Source of the DNA: JAJYSO01 sp964586655
GTDB lineage: Bacteria > Bacteroidota > Bacteroidia > Flavobacteriales > Flavobacteriaceae
Direction of reading: 5' to 3'
DNA length: 64,000 nt
Assembly (NCBI GenBank): GCA_964586655.1
Contig: CAZPGY010000014.1
Location: 3,191 to 67,190, forward strand
The notes beneath the pieces were generated by a model. The model was not told the DNA's origin. It ran no database searches and saw nothing but the letters and a program-made list of their open reading frames with translations. This document shows, in pieces, positions 51,105 through 59,659 of the stretch. Made by a program: the position numbers and the translations under genes. The stretch's first letter is position 1. Every line of letters starts with the position of its first letter.

Positions 51105-52571
51105 TCAATTCTTTTTCGGGGTATTTTGGAGAACGCTCAGCAAGAATTTCCAAAATTTTTGGGTAGAAGCAATTCCTGCGCGTTCATCAGGAGAATGAGC
51201 CCCGCGAATGGTAGGGCCAAAAGAAACCGTATCCATTTTTGGGTAGTGCTCCAACAAAATACCACATTCCAATCCGGCATGACAGGCAGCGATATGCGCT
51301 TTTTCACCAGTTTGATCTTGGTAAATCTTATCGACCACTTTCAGAATTGCCGAATCGGGATTGGGTTGCCATCCGGGATATTCTCCGGAGGTCTCCACCG
51401 TAAACCCACCAAGTTCAAAACCGGCGGTCAATTTATTGGCCAAATCATCACGACTCGACTCTACAGAAGAGCGGGTCAGGCATTGAACCTCAATTTTTCC
51501 GTCTCGTAAATCAACCCGAGCAATATTATTAGAAGTTTCCACCAATCCTTCAATATCGGGGCTCATTCTATAAACCCCATTATGAATAACATTTAAAGTA
51601 TTGATAACGGTATTGGTTTCTTCCGGTGTCAAAACCGCTTCCGGGAAAGTAGGAATATCGATAAAACTGATGTCCATATTTTCTTCCAAAGTAGCGTATT
51701 CATTTTTGAGGGCCGCCACAATTTCTTCAAAAGCTGTTTTCACTCGATCAAAATCCGTTTCTTTAAAAATAATTTCGAAAACACTTTCACGGGGAATAGC
51801 ATTGCGCAAGCCTCCCGCTTTGATACAAGCCAGCTGAATATCGACTCGACGACTGAGGTAGTATAGAATGCGGGCCATAAAGACATTGGCATTGCCCAAT
51901 CCTTTAATGATATCCATACCCGAGTGGCCGCCATTAAGACCTTTTACATTAAACTGAAGTCCCTTGGTGCCGGCTTCAGGCTTCAGGCTTTTGTAGTGTT
52001 TTGTGGCAGTAACATCAACTCCGCCGGCACAACCGATTCCAATTTCATCATCCTCTTCGGTATCGAGATTCAGTAAAATTTCACCATCAAGAATGTCCTC
52101 GTCCAAACCTTTAGCGCCGGTCATTCCGGTTTCTTCGTCAACGGTAAACAGGGCTTCAAGAGCAGGGTGCGGAATATCATCACTTTGCAAAATGGCCATG
52201 ATAGCAGCCACTCCCAGTCCATTATCGGCACCTAATGTGGTTCCCTTGGCGCGGACCCAATCACCGTCGACATACATTTTTATGCCTTCTGATGAAAAAT
52301 CAAAATCCGTATCATTATTTTTTTGGTGTACCATATCTAAATGCCCTTGCAAGACCACTTTTTTTCGGTCTTCCATACCTTTTGTGGCCGGTTTTTTAAT
52401 CACCACATTGCCAATATCGTCCTTTAAGGTTTCTAACCCTAAAGCTTGTCCAAATTCCATCATAAACCGGATGACTCGTTCTTCCTTTTTGGAAGGTCGC
52501 GGAACGGCATTAAGATCAGCAAAATTATTCCACACGGCTTGAGGCTCGAGGTTTCTAATATCTTGATTCAT
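51105..52571 (-). CDS. pepD: Aminoacyl-histidine dipeptidase (M20C)
   Basis: A 488-residue cytoplasmic metallopeptidase. ATG 52571 (MNQDIRNLEPQAVWNNFADL) is the family start; 40 upstream codons in frame lack similarity. Metal and catalytic motifs: QGHLDMVHQK, TTLGADNGLGVAA (bridging Asp), DEETGMTGAKG (general-base Glu) and GGHSGMDI. The two-domain M20 architecture is intact. PepD cleaves dipeptides such as Xaa-His. A strong terminator follows; it is a monocistronic unit. Confidence 0.92.
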   Translation of the reverse strand: MNQDIRNLEPQAVWNNFADLNAVPRPSKKEERVIRFMMEFGQALGLETLKDDIGNVVIKKPATKGMEDRKKVVLQGHLDMVHQKNNDTDFDFSSEGIKMYVDGDWVRAKGTTLGADNGLGVAAIMAILQSDDIPHPALEALFTVDEETGMTGAKGLDEDILDGEILLNLDTEEDDEIGIGCAGGVDVTATKHYKSLKPEAGTKGLQFNVKGLNGGHSGMDIIKGLGNANVFMARILYYLSRRVDIQLACIKAGGLRNAIPRESVFEIIFKETDFDRVKTAFEEIVAALKNEYATLEENMDISFIDIPTFPEAVLTPEETNTVINTLNVIHNGVYRMSPDIEGLVETSNNIARVDLRDGKIEVQCLTRSSVESSRDDLANKLTAGFELGGFTVETSGEYPGWQPNPDSAILKVVDKIYQDQTGEKAHIAACHAGLECGILLEHYPKMDTVSFGPTIRGAHSPDERAGIASTQKFWKFLLSVLQNTPKKN

Positions 52572-52789
52572 ATTGATTTGTAAATTTTTAAAATTTCCAT
52601 AATACGTTGTATCTATCTCCAAACTCCACAAAATCAGTAAACAAACCTTCCTTTTTAGAAATAGCACAATGCAGCTATTCTCTTGACCCAATGCGCTATT
52701 TTCCTATGAAACAGACCATTACGGAACGGAAGGCGTTTGTAAAGATTTTTAATTCCCTACGGAGTCATAAAATATTGAAAAGGAGCATA

Positions 52790-53965
52790 TTATTTCTCCT
52801 TAACGGCCGGTTTATATGACTTGCCATCGATGACCATTTTGGCAATAATTTCTCGAAGGATTTCGGAAGTTCCGCCACCAATGGGGCCCAATCGGCTATC
52901 GCGGAGCAAACGAGCCATGGGGTAATCTTCCATATATCCATAGCCACCGAGCAACTGCAGGCAGTCATAGATGGCTTGATCGGCAATTTTGGTCGACAAT
53001 AACTTTGACATACTCGCTTCTCGAACCACATACTCTCCGGCATCCAACCGCTTGGCTACAGAATAATTAAATTCTTTCATCATCTCCAATTCGGCAGCAA
53101 TATCAGCCACCTTATGGCGAAGTGCCTGAAACTTGCTGATACTACGGCCAAAAGCTTCGCGTTCTGTCATATAATTAACTGCATAATCAAGGGCATATTC
53201 GGTGCGAGCATGAGCATTAATCCCCATAATCAGGCGTTCCAAGGCAAAGTGTTGCATAATATATTGAAATCCTTTGCCCTCTTCGGCCATCAGATTTTCA
53301 AGAGGCACTTTAACATCGGTAAAAGCGAGTTCGCCGGTATCAGAGGCACGCCAACCCAATTTATCGAGTTTTGTCGCTTCCACTCCAGGCGTATCGCGAT
53401 CGACTACAAACATACTGATGCCGTGGTGTTTCTCTTCGGGATTGGTTTTGGCTGCCACTACAATATAATCAGAATATACGCCATTGGTAATAAAAGTCTT
53501 TGAACCGTTCAAAAGATAATGGTCGTCTTTTTTAATGGCTGTAGAACGCATGCTCGCCACATCCGATCCACCAAAAGGCTCGGTAATAGCCAAGGCTCCA
53601 ATCATATCTCCGGCAATACTCGGTGCCAAATAGCGTTGTTTGATATCGTCATTGCCTTCTTTGTTGAGGTGAGTCATTGCCAAATATTCATGAGCCCACA
53701 TAGCTGCAGCAAATCCACCGGATCTAATCTTTTGCAACTCTTCTAAAAAAATAACGGTATAAAACAGGTCGAGATCGAGTCCACCATATTTTTCAGGATA
53801 GCGCAGGCCAAAATAGCCCATATCACCAAATTTTTTCCAAATTGAACGATCAATGGTTCCGGTTTTTTCCCATTCATCAATATGGGGGGTTACTTCTTTT
53901 TTTAGAAAGTCTTGAAGGCTTTTTCTAAATAATTTGTGTTCCTCGGTAAAATACGTATTATTCAT
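52790..53965 (-). CDS. Acyl-CoA dehydrogenase
   Basis: A 391-residue FAD enzyme catalysing alpha-beta dehydrogenation of an acyl-CoA. Landmarks are AITEPFGGSDVASMRSTA (FAD-binding segment), FITNGVYSDYIVVAAKT, LGGYGYMEDYPMARLLRDSR and the C-terminal GGGTSEILREIIAK with the likely catalytic Glu. Chain-length specificity cannot be told; the N-terminus (TEEHKLFRKSLQDFLKKEV) is of the long-chain/glutaryl-like type common in Bacteroidota. It stands alone. Confidence 0.9.
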   Translation of the reverse strand: MNNTYFTEEHKLFRKSLQDFLKKEVTPHIDEWEKTGTIDRSIWKKFGDMGYFGLRYPEKYGGLDLDLFYTVIFLEELQKIRSGGFAAAMWAHEYLAMTHLNKEGNDDIKQRYLAPSIAGDMIGALAITEPFGGSDVASMRSTAIKKDDHYLLNGSKTFITNGVYSDYIVVAAKTNPEEKHHGISMFVVDRDTPGVEATKLDKLGWRASDTGELAFTDVKVPLENLMAEEGKGFQYIMQHFALERLIMGINAHARTEYALDYAVNYMTEREAFGRSISKFQALRHKVADIAAELEMMKEFNYSVAKRLDAGEYVVREASMSKLLSTKIADQAIYDCLQLLGGYGYMEDYPMARLLRDSRLGPIGGGTSEILREIIAKMVIDGKSYKPAVKEK

Positions 53966-54080
53966 TAATTTCTTGATTTACAGGTGGTAGTTTATTAAAA
54001 ATCTCTTTAAATAGCGGTTAATCTAACGTTAAACTTAACCGCCCGCCAATATAATCAAATTCCATTAATTTTTGCAGGTC

Positions 54081-54956
54081 TTATTTCGCTATTTCTAAAT
54101 AGAGTTTGACTCGATCCAAACGGCTGTAGGGAAAACCCTCAATTACAGACAGTTCTTCAAAAGTTTGAATGCCTTCATGGGTAATGCGATAATGAACAAT
54201 TTTACGGGCCAATTCATAATCAAAATAAGGAATTTCCGTCAATTCGGCTACTGAAATTTGATTGAGATCTTTCTTCTTTTCAATCGGACTGCTTTTTACG
54301 GTATATTTAGCCAACAAATTTTGTTCGACTTCATATTTTAGGCCATACACATCTTTAATTTGAAGGTCGTCCACAAAACCGCCAATCTGCATCCGATAGC
54401 GAATAATGCGATGAGAAAGCACCTCTCCTATTCCCTTTATTTTTTTTAACTCTTCTGCCGTGGCCGTATTCAAATCCTTTTTTTCTGCGTAGGTTGGTGC
54501 TTGCGCAATTCGACGGCGTTTTTGTGCTCTACGTTTACGTCTTTCAATCACCCAATCCGGAAAATCGAAGTATGGGGAAATGACGTTGAGTAAAGAATCA
54601 GACACCCCGGTTACACGTTGAAATTGCGCAGTAGAATTGATCCATTTCCCGCTTGCTCTAAACTGATGCAATCGGTCTATCTCGGCAACAGACATTCCCA
54701 GTTTATAACCTTTGTAATCTGAAATGAAATTGGGATTAAACGGATAGATTTGATAAGTCACTTCCGAGGTATTCTGCCGCTTTATGGAATCTATAAAACT
54801 CTGTACTCTTTTTTGTTCTTCCGCTTCAAAATGAATCATTTCGCTTGAAGCCCTATATTTTAACCAATAAATAACGCCCAGCAATCCCAAAACAATTAAG
54901 ACGAGTCCCAAAACCCCTATTCGCTGTCCTTTATTAAATACGAATCGAGGCTTCAT
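54081..54956 (-). CDS. ComEA-like helix-hairpin-helix protein
   Basis: A 291-residue protein with one N-terminal membrane helix (residues about 14-31, GVLGLVLIVLGLLGVIYWL) and two or more C-terminal helix-hairpin-helix repeats: DLNTATAEELKKIKGIGEVL SHRII followed by GGFVDDLQIKDVYGL, and a second DLNQISVAELTEIPYFDYEL. This is the ComEA type of DNA-binding domain. In other bacteria ComEA binds incoming DNA in the periplasm; the N-terminal helix fits. A role in DNA uptake is inference, since no com genes are adjacent. Confidence 0.8.
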   Translation of the reverse strand: MKPRFVFNKGQRIGVLGLVLIVLGLLGVIYWLKYRASSEMIHFEAEEQKRVQSFIDSIKRQNTSEVTYQIYPFNPNFISDYKGYKLGMSVAEIDRLHQFRASGKWINSTAQFQRVTGVSDSLLNVISPYFDFPDWVIERRKRRAQKRRRIAQAPTYAEKKDLNTATAEELKKIKGIGEVLSHRIIRYRMQIGGFVDDLQIKDVYGLKYEVEQNLLAKYTVKSSPIEKKKDLNQISVAELTEIPYFDYELARKIVHYRITHEGIQTFEELSVIEGFPYSRLDRVKLYLEIAK

Positions 54957-54984
54957 AGCAATGCGGATTATCCGTTAGTAAGCA

Positions 54985-56634
54985 CTAAGTATCAGACACT
55001 TCCTCAGCCGAATTGCCACGTTTTTCTTCCCATACTTTAATAGCATCCAAGTACTTTTTCATTTCTTCTTTGACCACCGGGAAAAGGAACAAGAGTCCTA
55101 TCATATTGGGGAACACCAAAGCAAAAATCATGGCGTCTGAGAACGTGATCACGGCATCAAGGGTAGCCCCTCCTCCGGCAATTACGAATAACAAAAATAA
55201 GACTTTATAGGTTAAATCAGAAACTTTCCCCTTTCCAAAAAGGAATTTCCAGGCTTGAATCCCATAATAAGACCAGCTGATGAGGGTAGAAAATGCAAAC
55301 AGTATTACCGCGCCGGTGAGCACATAGCCAAAATAAGGAATTCCGGCTTCAAAAGCTGCAGAAGTGAGGTTTACTCCGCTAATTTGGGCACCTTCAGGGA
55401 ATCCTCCTAAAGGTTGAAGTAAAGTAATCTTTTCCATGGCATAGGTACCATAATCGTAGTGACCTGCCATTCCGGCAAACACAATAACCAAAGCTGTCAT
55501 GGTACAAACAATCACGGTATCCACAGAGGGCGCCAACATCCCGACAAAACCCTCACTGGCCGGATATTTGGTTTTTACGGCAGAGTGAGCAATAGGCGAA
55601 GTTCCGGCACCCGCTTCATTAGAAAAGGCCGCTCGTTTAAATCCAATAAACAAAACCCCTAAAAATCCGCCGAAAACAGCATTGGAAGAAAAGGCACTGC
55701 TAAAAATTAATACAAAAGCATCGCCAATCAGTTCCCAATGGGCAAAGATGATAAACAAACCGCCCAAGATATATACGGTGGCCATAAAAGGAACTATCTT
55801 TTCGGCCCAACTTGCAATACGTTTAATTCCGCCAATAATGACAACCCCTACTAAAATAGCAAGGACACAGCCGATAACAAAACCGGCACTTCCGCTGGTG
55901 AGGTTAAACGAAGAGATTATCTGCATGGCCACTTGGTTAGATTGAAACGCGTTTCCACCCCCAAAGGAGGCGCCTACACAAAAAATGGCAAACATTGTCC
56001 CCAAGACTGCTCCCAATTTGCCTTTGTTGTAACGTTCTTTAAACCCCTTTTTCAAGTAATACATCGGTCCTCCATGTACCGTCCCGTCGGGATCGATATC
56101 ACGGTATTTCACCCCCAATGTACACTCGACAAACTTGACGGTCATTCCAATCAATCCACCTATAATAATCCAAAAAGTGGCACCGGGTCCGCCTATAGCC
56201 ATGGCCACGCCCACACCGGCAATATTCCCCAGCCCCACAGTTCCTGACAAACCGGCGGTTAGAGCCTGAAAGTGACTAATTTCACCACAGTGCTCGGTGA
56301 CCTTTCTCCCGGTTACCGTTTCATAGAGATCATCATACTTTCCTTTGACCGTGTTGAATGCTGTTTTGAGGTATCTAAAATTAGGAAAACCAAACCGAAT
56401 TGTAAAAAAGAAAGCGCCAACTACCAACAAAACCACCACCAGTGGTATTTTAACCTGGTCAGTAAACGATATTGAAGTAAACACAACATCTGATACCGCA
56501 TTGGCAATGGGAGCAAACCACTCATTAATTCGTTCGTCAACACCTTTATCGCCTGTTGCTTTTGCTGTTGTTTCTTGTGCAAAGAAAACCAGTGGTGTCA
56601 TAAGGAAGCACACCAGAGAAAAGAATCTTTTCAT
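54985..56634 (-). CDS. Sodium:alanine/glycine symporter (AGCS)
   Basis: A 549-residue inner-membrane transporter. ATG 56634 gives MKRFFSLVCFLMTPLVFF, a signal-like first helix also seen in Bacteroidota homologues; upstream codons are not family-like. AGCS motifs: VGLGNIAGVGVAMAIGGPGA, TVKFVECTLGVKYRD, AAFSNEAGAGTSPIAHSA. Roughly 11-12 helices. It imports alanine or glycine with Na+. It is divergent from the APC permease, with a 421-bp gap. Confidence 0.9.
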   Translation of the reverse strand: MKRFFSLVCFLMTPLVFFAQETTAKATGDKGVDERINEWFAPIANAVSDVVFTSISFTDQVKIPLVVVLLVVGAFFFTIRFGFPNFRYLKTAFNTVKGKYDDLYETVTGRKVTEHCGEISHFQALTAGLSGTVGLGNIAGVGVAMAIGGPGATFWIIIGGLIGMTVKFVECTLGVKYRDIDPDGTVHGGPMYYLKKGFKERYNKGKLGAVLGTMFAIFCVGASFGGGNAFQSNQVAMQIISSFNLTSGSAGFVIGCVLAILVGVVIIGGIKRIASWAEKIVPFMATVYILGGLFIIFAHWELIGDAFVLIFSSAFSSNAVFGGFLGVLFIGFKRAAFSNEAGAGTSPIAHSAVKTKYPASEGFVGMLAPSVDTVIVCTMTALVIVFAGMAGHYDYGTYAMEKITLLQPLGGFPEGAQISGVNLTSAAFEAGIPYFGYVLTGAVILFAFSTLISWSYYGIQAWKFLFGKGKVSDLTYKVLFLLFVIAGGGATLDAVITFSDAMIFALVFPNMIGLLFLFPVVKEEMKKYLDAIKVWEEKRGNSAEEVSDT

Positions 56635-57055
56635 AAAATTTTGTAATTTCGATTGATAAGAATAATCAAATAGAGTGTTAATAACCAGCCTCGAATTAAA
56701 GACAAAAAAATCATTCTGCCATAGAAAAACATGAAAATCTATCATTTTTAAGGCAAAACAGTCGATTTTAAGTCCAAAAACAGACTGAAAAATAAGCAAA
56801 AGAGTTTTCCTGTAAATTGTTAAGAAAAGTATTAAATTACTTTAAGAGCTACCTTGCTTGCCCAGTAGTAAAGAGTGTAAAATACTTTTTCCGTCACCGG
56901 GACTGTCAAAAAAACATCTGCATTCCAAGGAATAAACAGTTAAAACAAGCCTAATTTTCAAGATGATTTTTTAGCAATTTTATATGCATGCCTATGGCAG
57001 GCCGACATATTTTTTTTTCATTTGCACCGCATAAATCCAAAAAACACTTGACCAC
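56635..57055. other. Intergenic region between divergent AGCS and APC transporter genes
   Basis: No reading frame, riboswitch or repeat is recognisable in these 421 bp. A short near-palindrome (ATGCCTATGGCAGG, about 56989-57002) lies close to the APC start. Both promoters must reside here, but no exact TAnnTTTG box with TTG partner was found. Confidence 0.35.
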
Positions 57056-59209
57056 ATGAGCGAACATTCCCCACAAGAATCATTTGAAGCTGCAGACAAG
57101 GAATTAAAAAAAGACATGTCTTTTACGCAGTTACTGCTTTTGGGGGTAAGTGCGCAGATTGGTTCGGGATGGCTGTTTGGCGTGCTTGCAGCAGCAGGCA
57201 TGGCCGGCCCGGCAGCTATTCTTTCCTGGATTATTGCTTCTGTTTTGATCTTCCTGATCTCTTTAACTTATCTCGAACTGGGCTCCATGTTGCCACGTTC
57301 CGGGGGGATTGTTCGTTATACCTACCTCACCCACGGCTCCTTAACCGGTTGGATTATTGGTTGGGCCTACTGGATTTCGGTAGTGGCTATTCCGGCTTTG
57401 GAAGCAGTGGCGGCACTGACTTATATTGGTGGAAAATGGCCGCAATTGGGATTGCTCACCAATGAACAAGGCGTAGACATGCTGAGTTGGCCCATCGGTA
57501 TTCTTGCAGGAATTGCCTTGATGATTCTTTTCTTTTGCCTCAACTATTTTGGCAGCAAGTTATTAGCCGAATCTAACAAATGGGTCACATACTGGAAGAT
57601 TGCGCTTCCCTGTTTGACTTTTATCTTTCTATTTTTCATTTTAGACGGCAGCAATTTTACTGATTTTGGCGGTTTTGTCCCTTTGGGATGGTCGGGGGTT
57701 TTCCACGCCATTCCCATGACCGGAATTGTATTTTCACTTCTTGGTTTTAGGCAAGCCTTGGATTATGGTGGAGAATCAAGAAACCCGGGGAAAGATGTGC
57801 CGCGGGCTACTTTTGGTTCCATCCTAATTCCGACCATTATTTATGCCTTATTACAAATAGCTTTTATCGGTGCCATCAGCTGGAGTTCTATGGGCTTAGA
57901 CCCCGGTAGCTGGAGCTTGATGACCAGCGGCGGATGGGCGGACGGCCCCTTGTTTCACGCTTTAGAATCGGCCAATATTGCCATTATGGCCGCCTTTGGC
58001 GTTTTCTTGTTAATCGACGCCGCTGTATCCCCTTTGGCCACCGGCTGGGTGTATTTGGGCACCGGATCACGAACCGGCTACGGCCTGTCTATTCACCGTT
58101 CCATTCCCAAGATATTTTCTAAAAATAACAAACACGGCATTCCATGGGTTCCGTTGGTCATTTCGGCCATTGTGGGCTGTGCTTTCTTTGTACCGGCACC
58201 GAGTTGGTACAAGTTAGTAGGTTTTATCAGTTCAGCAGCGGTACTGACCTATTTGATGGGAGGAATTGGGCTTCCCATATTGCGAAAAACCGCTCCTAAC
58301 CTCAAACGACCTTTCGTTTTAAGAGGACATCATTTTTGGTCGCTTATTTCTTTCTTGGCTGCCGCCATTGTCCTGTATTGGAGTGGGTTTGAAACCTTGA
58401 CCAATGTATTTACCATCACCTTGATTGGGCTGCCGGTTTACACCGCTTACGATGCTCGGATAAGAGGTTGGATATCAAAAACCTCGAGTATTATCCTCAG
58501 CATTTCATTTTTAGCCATTTTACTATATATTGCTATTGCCAGTGGATGGGTGTTGAACAATGATATTCATAAAAATGTACTTGTCAAAAACAATCCGAAG
58601 CTGGTAGAATCGGTGCGTCAAACCGCCAAAGAAAACCCTGAATTTGCCGAGAAAGTCAATGAAAATCCGGCTTTGTTTGCCATTGTTCAAAAGGATCCCA
58701 AGGTGATTGAGCATCCTGAATCTGACAAGATGTTACGAGAAAATCCGGAGATGATGGAAACCATTACCCAACATCCTGAAGTTTTTAAAACGGCAGTGGC
58801 ACATCCCATCATTGTGAAAACCGTATTTCGCAACCCCGATATCGATGTTTCAGAATTGTGGGATTTTTCTACTTTCTATATTTCCTTTGCTGTATTAGTG
58901 GTGCTGTTCTTTTTGATATTGCGTATGGCCAGTGGTAAAGTAGGTCGCAAACACGTTGATGCCTCTTGGTGGCTGGTCTTTTTAATGTTGGCCACCATGT
59001 TGGTGAGTAGCTTTAGTTATTACGGCCCCTTCAGAGAAGTTTCTCCTTTAGACTTTCCCTATGACACTTTTGTAGAGTTGGGGGTGGGAGTTATTGCCTA
59101 CATCATTGGGATAAAAACCGGATTCGCTACCGAAGACCTCAAGGCCATTGTCAAAGCCGAAACACAAAAAGTGGAAGCAGCAACTCCAAATGAACAGGAA
59201 AAGCATTGA
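57056..59209 (+). CDS. APC-family amino-acid permease with Asn-Pro repeat insertion
   Basis: A 717-residue membrane protein. The N-terminal half is a normal APC permease: LLLGVSAQIGSGWLFGVLAA (helix 1 with the unwound Gly-rich centre), helices to residue about 500, GGESRNPGKDVPRATFGSIL. After helix 12 comes an unusual hydrophilic segment, residues 512-595, made of about eight 10-16-residue units beginning N/D/H-P (NPEFAEKVNE, NPALFAIVQK, NPEMMETITQ, HPEVFKTAVA), then two or three more helices and a short charged tail. Substrate unknown. Single gene, ATG 57056. Confidence 0.85.
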   Translation: MSEHSPQESFEAADKELKKDMSFTQLLLLGVSAQIGSGWLFGVLAAAGMAGPAAILSWIIASVLIFLISLTYLELGSMLPRSGGIVRYTYLTHGSLTGWIIGWAYWISVVAIPALEAVAALTYIGGKWPQLGLLTNEQGVDMLSWPIGILAGIALMILFFCLNYFGSKLLAESNKWVTYWKIALPCLTFIFLFFILDGSNFTDFGGFVPLGWSGVFHAIPMTGIVFSLLGFRQALDYGGESRNPGKDVPRATFGSILIPTIIYALLQIAFIGAISWSSMGLDPGSWSLMTSGGWADGPLFHALESANIAIMAAFGVFLLIDAAVSPLATGWVYLGTGSRTGYGLSIHRSIPKIFSKNNKHGIPWVPLVISAIVGCAFFVPAPSWYKLVGFISSAAVLTYLMGGIGLPILRKTAPNLKRPFVLRGHHFWSLISFLAAAIVLYWSGFETLTNVFTITLIGLPVYTAYDARIRGWISKTSSIILSISFLAILLYIAIASGWVLNNDIHKNVLVKNNPKLVESVRQTAKENPEFAEKVNENPALFAIVQKDPKVIEHPESDKMLRENPEMMETITQHPEVFKTAVAHPIIVKTVFRNPDIDVSELWDFSTFYISFAVLVVLFFLILRMASGKVGRKHVDASWWLVFLMLATMLVSSFSYYGPFREVSPLDFPYDTFVELGVGVIAYIIGIKTGFATEDLKAIVKAETQKVEAATPNEQEKH

Positions 59210-59279
59210 TTCTAATCAATTTAGTATCCCAACAAGCCTTTCTGATTTCTTTATATTGAAGTAATACAGAGGTAACCTA

Positions 59280-59400
59280 CAAAATAGCTCAATATTTAGG
59301 GATAAATTTCAAATCTCTGTATTAATCCCAATAATTATTGGAGGTTCATAGTTATCTGTGCCTACCAAACAAGGCAGTTTTTTGCCTTGAATTTAAAAAC
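59280..59400. repeat. Family A element, degenerate copy without right end
   Basis: AAAATAGCTCAATATTTA, then ATAAATTTCAAATCTCTGTATTAAT and TTTTTTGCCTTGAATTTAAAA correspond in order to the reverse complement of 18008-18168. The terminal ATTGGTAT arm is not found and the central hairpin is lost. This is the only structure in the gap 59210-59515. Confidence 0.5.
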
Positions 59401-59515
59401 TACTACTGAAAATGTTCTTTTATGAGGGATTTTATTAGCCTGACTTTCTATTCACACAAACGTTTCAGAAGGAGCGTTACGCAATAAATTGTGTGCTCAA
59501 AAAAGTGGCAGGGAA

Positions 59516-59656
59516 TCACCTTGTTTCGGCCTCTGATTCTTGATTTTCTCCTTCCTGCTTTTTAGGCGGATTCATTACCAGATAATAAATACGCAAAGTT
59601 ATTAAGGTAACGGTGCCTTGAATCAAGACCATTGCTATAATCGCTGAAGTACTCAT
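59516..59656 (-). CDS. MetS-type small subunit of an NSS transporter
   Basis: A 46-residue protein: one hydrophobic helix (MSTSAIIAMVLIQGTVTLIT, then LRIYYLVMN) and a short charged tail (PPKKQEGENQES). This matches the MetS/PF16951 family of tiny subunits of NSS-type methionine/alanine importers. It starts 3 bp after the stop of the transporter gene on the same strand, the arrangement known from metPS. It is shorter than the cutoff of many gene finders and easily overlooked. Confidence 0.85.
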   Translation of the reverse strand: MSTSAIIAMVLIQGTVTLITLRIYYLVMNPPKKQEGENQESEAETR

Positions 59657-59659
59657 CGT

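Noticed and set aside
56635..57055. Glycine riboswitch upstream of the AGCS gene
   Set aside because: The conserved tandem-aptamer core motifs could not be found on the minus strand.
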